Part shown: piece by piece, positions 12,603 through 17,955 of the stretch
Layout of the letters: the number at the start of each line of letters is the position of its first letter
How positions within the stretch are numbered: the stretch's first letter is position 1
Program-made: the position numbers and the translations under genes
The notes under the pieces: model-generated
Databases searched by the model: none
Told to the model about the DNA's origin: nothing
Seen by the model: only the letters and a program-made list of their open reading frames with translations
Assembly (NCBI GenBank): GCA_051984395.1
Contig: JBPYEZ010000153.1
Coordinates: 1-17,955 of the forward strand
DNA: 17,955 bases
Source: AC-9 sp051984395
GTDB lineage: Bacteria > Actinomycetota > Acidimicrobiia > Acidimicrobiales > AC-9
Reading direction: 5' to 3'

Positions 12603-13573
12603 CCCGTCACCTCCTCGAGACCGACGATCTGGCAGCCGACGAGCTGGAGGCCGTGCTCGAGCTCGCCCGCCAGCCCCGGCCCGAGCCGTTGCTCGCCGGA
12701 CGGGGGGTCGCCCTGGTCTTCGAGAAGCCCTCGACCCGCACCCGCAACGCCACCGAGATGGCGGTCGTCCACCTGGGGGGCCACCCGATCAGCATCCGGG
12801 GCGACGAGGTCGGGTTGGGCACGAGGGAGACCGCCGAGGACATCGCCCGCACGCTGGCCTGCTATCACGCCGTCGTCGGCGCCAGGGTTCGGGACCACGG
12901 CAATCTCGAGCGTATGGCCGCCGCCCTGGACACCTCGGGGACGGCGGTCCCGCTCGTCAACCTCCTCTCCGACCGCGCCCACCCGTGTCAGGCCCTGGCC
13001 GACCTGTTGACGATGGAACAGGTGCTCGGCGGGCTGCGGGGACGGACCCTGGCGTGGGTCGGCGATGCCAACAACGTGTGCCGCTCGTTGCTCCTCGGGG
13101 GAGCGCTCTCGGGGATGCATCTGCGGGTGGCCTCACCGCCGTCGTTCGGCCTGAACGCGGCCGACGCCGATCGAATCGCGTCGCTCGGCGGCGATCTCGA
13201 GCTGGTCGACCGTCCCGAGCTGGCGGCCGAGGGGGCGGATGCCGTGCACACCGACGTGTGGGTGTCGATGGGCCAGGAATCGGAGGCGGCCGTCCGCCGG
13301 CGAGCGTTCGAGGGCTTCACCGTGGACGAGGCACTCATGTCCCGGGCTGCGCCCGACGCCGTGGTCCTGCACTGTCTGCCCGCCCGGCGGGGTGAGGAGA
13401 TCGCAGCCAGCGTCGTCGACGGGCCCCGCAGCGCCGTGTGGCGCCAGGCCGAGAACCGTCTCCACGCCACGCGCGGCCTGCTGTTGTGGCTGCTCCAGAT
13501 GGCGACGGACGGCGCCGCGTCGGTGCCGGCGGCCACGAGCGGTGGGGCTGGAACCTCGGGGTCGGGCCGATGA
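12599..13573 (+). CDS. argF: Ornithine carbamoyltransferase
   Basis: Joins ornithine and carbamoyl phosphate to give citrulline. The 324 residues contain the carbamoyl-phosphate loop FEKPSTRTR (Ser45-Arg49), HPCQALADLLTM, the NAD-like fold turn VGDANNVCRSLL, DVWVSMGQE, and the ornithine-binding HCLPA (258-262). After the loop the sequence reads NATEMAV where many OTCases have VSFEVA; I recall similar variants in other deep actinobacteria, so this is probably lineage-specific and not a defect. The last ~20 residues are Ala/Gly/Ser-rich and unlike the family core. GTG at 12599 overlaps the argD stop. No carbamoyl phosphate synthase is in the window. Confidence 0.96.
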   Translation: MTRHLLETDDLAADELEAVLELARQPRPEPLLAGRGVALVFEKPSTRTRNATEMAVVHLGGHPISIRGDEVGLGTRETAEDIARTLACYHAVVGARVRDHGNLERMAAALDTSGTAVPLVNLLSDRAHPCQALADLLTMEQVLGGLRGRTLAWVGDANNVCRSLLLGGALSGMHLRVASPPSFGLNAADADRIASLGGDLELVDRPELAAEGADAVHTDVWVSMGQESEAAVRRRAFEGFTVDEALMSRAAPDAVVLHCLPARRGEEIAASVVDGPRSAVWRQAENRLHATRGLLLWLLQMATDGAASVPAATSGGAGTSGSGR

Positions 13574-14037
13574 AGCTGGCCAAGAGCCAACGACAGCACC
13601 GCATCGCCCGGATCCTGGAGGGCAATGCCGTGACCAGCCAGCCCCAGCTCGTCGAGCTGCTGGCCCACGAGCAGGTGGAGGCCACCCAGGCCACCGTCTC
13701 ACGGGACCTCGAGGAGCTCGGCGCCGTGAAGGTGCGGGTGCCGGGTGGCGACAGCGTCTATGCCATCCCCGAGCTGCCCCGCGATCAGGTGGCCCCGGAG
13801 GATCACCTCCGCCGGGTGCTGGCGGACTGGGTGGTCGAGGTGGTGCACTCGGTCAACGTGGTCGTGCTGCGGACCCCGCCGGGGTCTGCTCACGTGGTGG
13901 GGTCGGCGCTCGACCGGGCCGGCGTCGACGGAGTCGTCGGTACCGTAGCGGGTGACGACACAGTTCTTGTGGTGGCGTCCGAGGGGATGGGAGGGGCCGA
14001 GGTGGCCCGACGGCTTGCCGTCCGGGCCGGTCTCTGA
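13570..14037 (+). CDS. argR: Arginine repressor
   Basis: Transcription factor that, with bound arginine, forms hexamers and represses arg promoters. The 155 residues have the two expected domains: an N-terminal winged helix (1-70, KSQRQHRIARILEG ... ATQATVSRDLEELGAVKV, with recognition-helix residues near Ser44-Leu47), and a C-terminal arginine-binding/oligomerisation domain (80-152) with GTVAGDDTVLVVAS at 126-139, where Asp129/Asp130 match the ligand-contacting pair. ATG at 13570 overlaps the argF stop (ATGA). The gene is inside the operon it should control, so feedback on its own level is likely. Candidate operator: 8289-8304. Confidence 0.96.
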   Translation: MKLAKSQRQHRIARILEGNAVTSQPQLVELLAHEQVEATQATVSRDLEELGAVKVRVPGGDSVYAIPELPRDQVAPEDHLRRVLADWVVEVVHSVNVVVLRTPPGSAHVVGSALDRAGVDGVVGTVAGDDTVLVVASEGMGGAEVARRLAVRAGL

Positions 14038-14063
14038 GCGTTGGGGTCCGAGAGCAGTCAACG

Positions 14064-14070
14064 AGAGGAG
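14064..14070 (+). promoter_or_regulatory. Strong Shine-Dalgarno of argG
   Basis: AGAGGAG ends 5 bases before the GTG at 14076. It marks the one arginine junction with a real spacer (38 bases) in a chain otherwise joined by stop/start overlaps, so argG has independent ribosome entry. Confidence 0.6.
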
Positions 14071-14075
14071 CGTTA

Positions 14076-15290
14076 GTGCCCAAGCGAGTGGTCCTCGCCT
14101 ACAGCGGTGGTCTGGACACGTCGGTCGCCGTGCGGTGGCTGAGCGAGGAGATGGACGCGGAGGTCATCGCCCTGGCCGCGGACGTCGGTCAGGGCGGTGA
14201 CTTCGAGGATCTTCGCCAGCGTGCGCTGGCGGCAGGGGCCGTAGAGGCCGTCGTCGTCGACGCGCGCGAGGAGTTCGCGCGCGACTTCGTTGCCCCCGCC
14301 CTGCAGGCGAACGCCCGCTACGAGGGCAAGTACCCGCTCGTGTCGGCGCTGTCGCGTCCGCTCATCGTCCGCCACCTGGTCGCCGCCGCTCGCGAGCACG
14401 GGGCCGATGCCGTCGCCCACGGCTGCACCGGCAAGGGCAACGACCAGGTCCGCTTCGAGGTGTCGACCCGCACCCTGGCGCCGGACCTGCAGACCGTCGC
14501 TCCCGTCCGCGGCTGGGGGCTGACCCGGGAGCAGTCGATCGAGTATGCCGAGCGCTTCGCCATCCCGGTCACCGTCACCAAGGCCAGCCCCTACTCGGTC
14601 GACCAGAACCTATGGGGACGGACCATCGAGTGCGGGGTCCTCGAGGACCCGTGGGCTCAGCCGCCCGAGGAGGTCTTCGAGCTCACGACCCCCACCGCCG
14701 AGCAGCCGGTCGAGATGGTCCTCGGCTTCGAGGAGGGGCTCCCGACCACGATCGACGGTCGCCAGCTGCCGCTGCACGAGCTGATCGGGGAGGTCACCCG
14801 GGTCGTCGGCTCCTACGGGTGGGGTCGCATCGACATGGTCGAGAACCGCCGCGTCGGGATCAAGAGCCGCGAGGTCTACGAGTGCCCGGGCGCGCTGGCC
14901 CTGCTGATGGCCCATGCCGACCTGGAGGACCTCACGCTCGAACGCGACCTGGCCCACGAGAAGGCCCGCCTCGAGCCGCGCTGGGCGGAGCTGGTGTACG
15001 ACGGGCTGTGGTACTCGCCCCTGAAGGCGTCCCTCGACGCCTTCGTCGGCGAGAGCCAGCGGCGCGTCGCTGGAGAGGTACGGCTGCGCTGCGAGGTGCC
15101 CGGCCGTTGCTTCGTCGCCGGCCGCCGCAGCGCCATCGGCCTGTACGACTACGGGCTGGCTACCTACGAGGCAGCCGACGCGTTCCATCACGAGGATGCG
15201 GCCGGCTTCGTTCGCCTGTGGGGACTCGGCGTCGAGACGTGGGCTACCCGTCAGCCGCCGTCGCGCCAGCAGGCGCCGCCGTCTCGATGA
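14076..15290 (+). CDS. argG: Argininosuccinate synthase
   Basis: Condenses citrulline and aspartate using ATP. The 404 residues contain the N-type ATP loop AYSGGLDTSVA (residues 8-18), AADVGQGGDFEDL, the substrate motif HGCTGKGNDQVRFE, KASPYSVDQNLWGR, and YDYGLATYEAADAF near the end. The C-terminal 13 residues (RQPPSRQQAPPSR) are a Pro/Gln/Arg-rich extension not typical of the family. GTG at 14076 is supported by AGAGGAG 5 bases upstream and by the MPKRVVLAYSGG start. The argR-argG gap is 38 bases, with no clear promoter. The stop overlaps argH in ATGA. Confidence 0.97.
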   Translation: MPKRVVLAYSGGLDTSVAVRWLSEEMDAEVIALAADVGQGGDFEDLRQRALAAGAVEAVVVDAREEFARDFVAPALQANARYEGKYPLVSALSRPLIVRHLVAAAREHGADAVAHGCTGKGNDQVRFEVSTRTLAPDLQTVAPVRGWGLTREQSIEYAERFAIPVTVTKASPYSVDQNLWGRTIECGVLEDPWAQPPEEVFELTTPTAEQPVEMVLGFEEGLPTTIDGRQLPLHELIGEVTRVVGSYGWGRIDMVENRRVGIKSREVYECPGALALLMAHADLEDLTLERDLAHEKARLEPRWAELVYDGLWYSPLKASLDAFVGESQRRVAGEVRLRCEVPGRCFVAGRRSAIGLYDYGLATYEAADAFHHEDAAGFVRLWGLGVETWATRQPPSRQQAPPSR

Positions 15291-16669
15291 GCCTGTGGAA
15301 GGAGCGCTTCGGGGTGGTGCCCGCCGACCCGGTGGTGGCGTTCACCGAGAGCCTGTCGTTCGACCTGCGGCTGGCGAGCGACGATCTGGCCGGCTCGCGC
15401 GCCCACGTCCGAGGGCTGGAGAGGGCCCGCATCCTCACCGTCGACGAGCGGGACGCCCTGCTCGCGGCCCTCGACCGCGTCGGGGAGGAGCTGGAGTGCG
15501 GGCGCTTTGCCTTCGCCGAGGACGACGAGGACATTCACACCGCCGTGGAGCGGCGGGTGACCGAGCTGGCCGGGGACGTCGGGGCCAAGCTGCACGCGGG
15601 TCGCAGTCGCAACGACCAGGTGGCCACGGCACTGCGCCTGTACGCCAGACGGGAGCTGCGAGGCCTCGCGGGGGCGGTTCTGAGGGTACAGACGGTCCTG
15701 GCCGACCGGGCCGACGAGGCGGGCGACGCCTACATGCCCGGCTACACCCACCTCCAGCGGGCGCAGCCCGTCCTGCTGGCCCATCACCTGCTCGCTCACT
15801 CGTGGGCCCTGGCGCGCGACGTCGACCGCCTCGTCGCCACGGCGGACCGGCTCGACGTCTCGCCGCTGGGCGCGGGGGCGCTGGCGGGCTCCTCGCTCGC
15901 GCTCGACCCCGACTCGGTTGCCGCCGACCTCGGCTTCGCCAGCCGGTTCGAGAACTCGCTCGACGCCGTGAGCGACCGGGACTTCGTGGCCGAGGCTCTG
16001 TTCGACCTCGCTCTCCTCGGTGTGCATCTCTCCCGGCTGGGTGAGGAGATCGCTTTGTGGGCGACGGAGGAGTTCGGCTTCATCCACCTCCACGACACCT
16101 ACGCCACGGGCAGCTCCATGCTGCCCCAGAAGAAGAACCCCGACGTGGCCGAGCTGCTGAGGGGCAAGGCTGGTCGCCTCGTCGGCCACCTGACGGGCAT
16201 CCTCACCACGCTCAAGGGACTCCCGCTCTCCTACAACCGCGACCTCCAGGAGGACAAGGAGCCCCTGTTCGACGCGGTCGACCAGGTCGGGCGGGCCCTG
16301 GCGGCCATCGAGGGGCTCCTGTCCACGGTCGGCTTCGATCTGGACCGAATGCGAGCGGCGGCCGACAACCAGGAGGCGGCGGCGGTGGACCTGGCCGAGT
16401 GGCTGGTGGCGCGGGGAACGCCGTTTCGTCAGGCGCACGGCATCGTGGCCTCGATCGTGCGCGACTCGGTCGAGCGTCACGTCCCCCTGGCCGAGCTGGT
16501 GGAGGGGCACCCCGAGCTCGGTAGCGAGGCCGTCGCCCTCCTGGAGCCCGGGGTGGCGGTCACCCGCCGGACCACCCCAGGGGGCGCCGGACCGAAGCCG
16601 GTGGCCGAGCAGCTGCGCGCCCTCCGTCGCCGCCTGGAGATCGACGGCGAGCGGGTGGGGCGTCGCTGA
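15287..16669 (+). CDS. argH: Argininosuccinate lyase
   Basis: Splits argininosuccinate into arginine and fumarate, the last step of the pathway. The 460 residues match the family length. Signs are MSLWKERF at the start, DEDIHTAVERRVTE, KLHAGRSRNDQVATALRL, MPGYTHLQRAQPVLLAHHLLA, and the fumarase/lyase signature GSSMLPQKKNPD at 275-286, which is the flexible loop holding the catalytic Ser. The common form is GSSIMPQKKNPD or GSSLMPQKKNPD, so Met/Leu are swapped here, a mild change. The frame is open upstream as a shadow within argG; the ATG at 15287 overlaps the argG stop (ATGA) and gives the usual N-terminus. It is the last arginine gene; mpg follows 7 bases later. Confidence 0.97.
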   Translation: MSLWKERFGVVPADPVVAFTESLSFDLRLASDDLAGSRAHVRGLERARILTVDERDALLAALDRVGEELECGRFAFAEDDEDIHTAVERRVTELAGDVGAKLHAGRSRNDQVATALRLYARRELRGLAGAVLRVQTVLADRADEAGDAYMPGYTHLQRAQPVLLAHHLLAHSWALARDVDRLVATADRLDVSPLGAGALAGSSLALDPDSVAADLGFASRFENSLDAVSDRDFVAEALFDLALLGVHLSRLGEEIALWATEEFGFIHLHDTYATGSSMLPQKKNPDVAELLRGKAGRLVGHLTGILTTLKGLPLSYNRDLQEDKEPLFDAVDQVGRALAAIEGLLSTVGFDLDRMRAAADNQEAAAVDLAEWLVARGTPFRQAHGIVASIVRDSVERHVPLAELVEGHPELGSEAVALLEPGVAVTRRTTPGGAGPKPVAEQLRALRRRLEIDGERVGRR

Positions 16670-16676
16670 GCGGGCC

Positions 16677-17306
16677 GTGGCCGATCGAACCGGATGGGCG
16701 CGCCTCGGCCGCGAGTTCTTCCTCGACGACCCCCGCACGGTGGCCCCCTCGCTCTTGAACAAGCTGCTCGTCAGCGGCGACGTGGCCGGGCGGATCGTGG
16801 AGGTCGAGGCCTACCGGGGTGCCGCGGACCCCGCTTCACACGCCTACCGGGGGCCGACGAAGCGAAACGCCACGATGTTCGGCCCGCCGGGGCACCTGTA
16901 CGTGTACTTCAGCTACGGCGTGCACTGGTGCGCCAACGTCGTTTGCGGTCCCGAGGGCACCGGCCACGCCGTCCTGCTGCGCGCTCTGGCCCCGGTGACC
17001 GGGGTGGAGCGGATGTGGGCCCGCCGACCGGGCGCCCACCGGGAGCGGGACCTGTGCAGCGGGCCCGGGAAGCTCTGTCAGGCCCTGGGCGTGACCCGGG
17101 ACCAGGACGGCGCCGACCTGGTCACCGGCCATGAGGGCGTGCTTCTGGTTGCCGACGAGCACCCCCCACCGCGCCGCCCGGCCGTCGGGCCTCGGGTCGG
17201 GATCAGCGTGGCGGCCGAGTATCCTTGGAGGTGGTGGGTGCGGGGTGACGCCAACGTCTCTCGAGGCCGCCGCAGCCCGGATCCACGGCCGAAAGCGGAC
17301 GCTTGA
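16677..17306 (+). CDS. mpg: 3-methyladenine DNA glycosylase, AAG/MPG family
   Basis: Predicted base-excision repair enzyme that removes alkylated or deaminated purines. The 209 residues keep the family core: FFLDDPRTVAPSLLNKLL, IVEVEAYRGAADPASHAYRG with likely catalytic Glu44 followed by Tyr46 and His55 (spacing equal to human AAG Glu125, Tyr127, His136), TKRNATMFGPPGHLYVYFSYG with the intercalating-Tyr region, and CSGPGKLCQALG. The C-terminal ~12 residues are basic and low complexity. GTG at 16677 is the only reasonable start, 7 bases after argH, so it is probably read with the arginine operon. Its stop codon TGA (17304-17306) lies inside the -35 hexamer of the rRNA promoter. Confidence 0.94.
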   Translation: MADRTGWARLGREFFLDDPRTVAPSLLNKLLVSGDVAGRIVEVEAYRGAADPASHAYRGPTKRNATMFGPPGHLYVYFSYGVHWCANVVCGPEGTGHAVLLRALAPVTGVERMWARRPGAHRERDLCSGPGKLCQALGVTRDQDGADLVTGHEGVLLVADEHPPPRRPAVGPRVGISVAAEYPWRWWVRGDANVSRGRRSPDPRPKADA

Positions 17307-17331
17307 CAGCCGTGGGGCGGGGGTCTAGGTT
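17303..17331 (+). promoter_or_regulatory. rRNA operon promoter
   Basis: A perfect -35 TTGACA (17303-17308), a 17-base spacer, and TAGGTT (17326-17331) as -10. Expected start is near 17338, about 307 bases before mature 16S. The -35 overlaps the mpg stop codon. No AT-rich UP element is seen upstream. This is the strongest promoter by eye in the window. Confidence 0.75.
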
Positions 17332-17382
17332 GATTCTTCGCCCGGTCGGCCAGTCGGCCCACTGGGGCGATTGCGACCGGGA

Positions 17383-17410
17383 CCGAGCGAGGGCTACCTC
17401 GCCCCCTCGG
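17383..17410 (+). other. Hairpin in the rRNA leader
   Basis: GCGAGG, loop GCTA, CCTCGC (17387-17402), extended by CCGA/TCGG across a 4-base bulge. Early in the leader, upstream of boxA. Might be a boxB-like stem; not tested. Confidence 0.35.
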
Positions 17411-17459
17411 AAGACAGCAGGGCCCGGCACCAACTCCCTCCGGGGATGTGTGTCGCGTC

Positions 17460-17472
17460 GCTCCTTGAAAAC
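17460..17472 (+). promoter_or_regulatory. boxA-like antitermination element
   Basis: GCTCCTTGAAAAC resembles the boxA core (TGCTCTTTAACA in E. coli; TTTGA-A-AACT types in Gram-positive and actinobacterial rRNA leaders). It lies ~120 bases into the leader and ~175 before 16S, the usual place. It would recruit NusB/S10 antitermination factors to the transcribing polymerase. Confidence 0.6.
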
Positions 17473-17502
17473 GGAACAGAGGAAAGCCAAAAGCCAGTGC
17501 GG

Positions 17503-17524
17503 GGTGATCGCGCGAGCGATCACC
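17503..17524 (+). other. Perfect hairpin with GCGA tetraloop in the rRNA leader
   Basis: GGTGATCGC, loop GCGA, GCGATCACC: a 9-bp perfect stem closed by a GNRA-type tetraloop, 31 bases after boxA. Probably an antitermination or rRNA-maturation structure, such as part of the leader folding that guides RNase III. The role is inferred. Confidence 0.55.
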
Positions 17525-17540
17525 GAAGTCAATGCACAGA

Positions 17541-17559
17541 GACGGACAACATGTCCGTC
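17541..17559 (+). other. Second hairpin downstream of boxA
   Basis: GACGGAC, loop AACAT, GTCCGTC makes a perfect 7-bp stem 16 bases after the previous hairpin. From about 17560 to 17644 I see no clear element. That part may pair with sequence beyond the 3' end of 16S, outside the window, in the processing stem. Confidence 0.45.
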
Positions 17560-17644
17560 CTGGTGCCGGTCGGCGAAGGGGATCAGTGTCCCTGACGCCG
17601 GCTCTCCTGATCGTCGAGGTCGCCTTCGGGTGAGCTCGCTGGTC

Positions 17645-17955
17645 TCGATGGAGAGTTTGATCCTGGCTCAGGACGAACGCTGGCGGCGTGCTTAATACAT
17701 GCAAGTCGAACGGGGCCCATCCGGTGGCAACACCGGTGAAGGCTCAGTGGCGAACGGGTGCGTAACACGTGAGCAACCTATCCCGAAGACCGGGATAACA
17801 CCGGGAAACCGGTGCTAATACTGGATGCCCCCACCGGGTCGCATGGCCTGGTGAGGAAAGGATTTATTGCTTCGGGAGGGGCTCGCGGCCTATCAGCTTG
17901 TTGGTGGGGTAACGGCTCACCAAGGCCACGACGGGTAGCTGGTCTGAGAGGACGA
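17645..17955 (+). rRNA. rrs: 16S ribosomal RNA, 5' part (cut by window end)
   Basis: The conserved AGAGTTTGATCCTGGCTCAG begins at 17652, which is E. coli position 8, so the mature 5' end is near 17645. It is followed by GGACGAACGCTGGCGGCGTG, TACATGCAAGTCGAACG, GTGGCGAACGGGTG, and GGTAACGGCTCACCAAGG. About 311 bases are present, ending before the 338 region. The sequence is of actinobacterial type, and its helix-specific variable parts look like a deep lineage, but I cannot place it without a database. The rest of the operon lies off-window. Confidence 0.97.

Noticed and set aside
13038..14037. tRNA gene near the arginine operon
   Set aside because: I looked for cloverleaf arms and the GGTTCGAATCC-type T-loop over the window and found none convincing.
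14612..15286. In-frame upstream extension of argH through argG
   Set aside because: It is the out-of-phase reading of argG, Arg/Gly-rich without domain; argH has a good start at 15287.
15251..16762. Minus-strand open frame (503 codons) opposite argH
   Set aside because: Shadow frame: mirrors the argH codon pattern, has no domain, and runs across the argH and mpg boundaries.
17303..17695. Plus-strand open frame (130 codons) through the rRNA leader
   Set aside because: Runs over the rRNA promoter, leader and 16S start; begins at the TTG of the -35 hexamer; not a coding gene.
1..17955. CRISPR array, insertion sequence, prophage, toxin-antitoxin or defence system
   Set aside because: No regularly spaced repeats, transposase or integrase, terminal repeats or defence domains were seen; the content is conserved housekeeping genes.

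Overview
The window is a dense, high-GC stretch of housekeeping chromosome from an actinobacterium. Gene order, codon bias toward G/C in third positions, frequent GTG starts, apparent leaderless promoters and the first ~310 bases of a 16S rRNA gene all fit Actinomycetota. A deep, probably Acidimicrobiia-like lineage is my inference; I could not place the 16S by search. From memory, the order infC-rpmI-rplT-RNA methyltransferase ... pheS-pheT ... argCJBDFRGH is the one seen in Mycobacterium (the Rv1641 to Rv1659 block) and in part in Streptomyces, so most of the window is conserved synteny, not an accessory island.

Layout. (1) 30-518, minus strand: a small DUF1844-like protein with a Pro/Gly-rich N-terminus, apparently from a leaderless promoter. 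(2) 519-714: divergent regulatory region with a strong hairpin in the infC leader. (3) 715-7436, plus strand: a translation operon of infC (apparent AUA start), rpmI, rplT, a SpoU/TrmH rRNA methyltransferase, a soluble PAS histidine kinase without a response regulator, pheS and pheT. (4) 7485-8142, minus strand: two small acidic or hypothetical proteins, unrecognised. (5) 8143-8303: divergent regulatory region with DnaA-box-like motifs and a -10 element placed so that argC would be leaderless. (6) 8304-16669, plus strand: a complete arginine pathway from N-acetylglutamate to arginine with its repressor, argC-J-B-D-F-R-G-H; most junctions are 4-base NTGA overlaps. (7) 16677-17306: an AAG-family 3-methyladenine DNA glycosylase. 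(8) 17303-17955: a near-consensus rRNA promoter whose -35 overlaps the glycosylase stop codon, a ~310-base leader with a boxA-like element and hairpins, and the 5' part of 16S rRNA, cut by the window end.

How the genes work together. Region 3 supplies initiation factor 3, two large-subunit proteins, an rRNA-modifying enzyme and phenylalanyl-tRNA synthetase. Region 6 holds the acetyl-recycling arginine pathway: ArgJ moves the acetyl group from acetylornithine back to glutamate, ArgB/C/D build acetylornithine, ArgF/G/H turn ornithine into arginine, and ArgR senses the product. Region 8 starts a ribosomal RNA operon.

I found no mobile element, CRISPR array, toxin-antitoxin pair, defence island or other obvious new system. 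The most interesting signals are regulatory: the infC AUA start and leader hairpin, the two leaderless promoters, the DnaA-box-like cluster, the chained stop/start overlaps, the kinase inside a translation operon, and the rRNA promoter overlapping a coding end.
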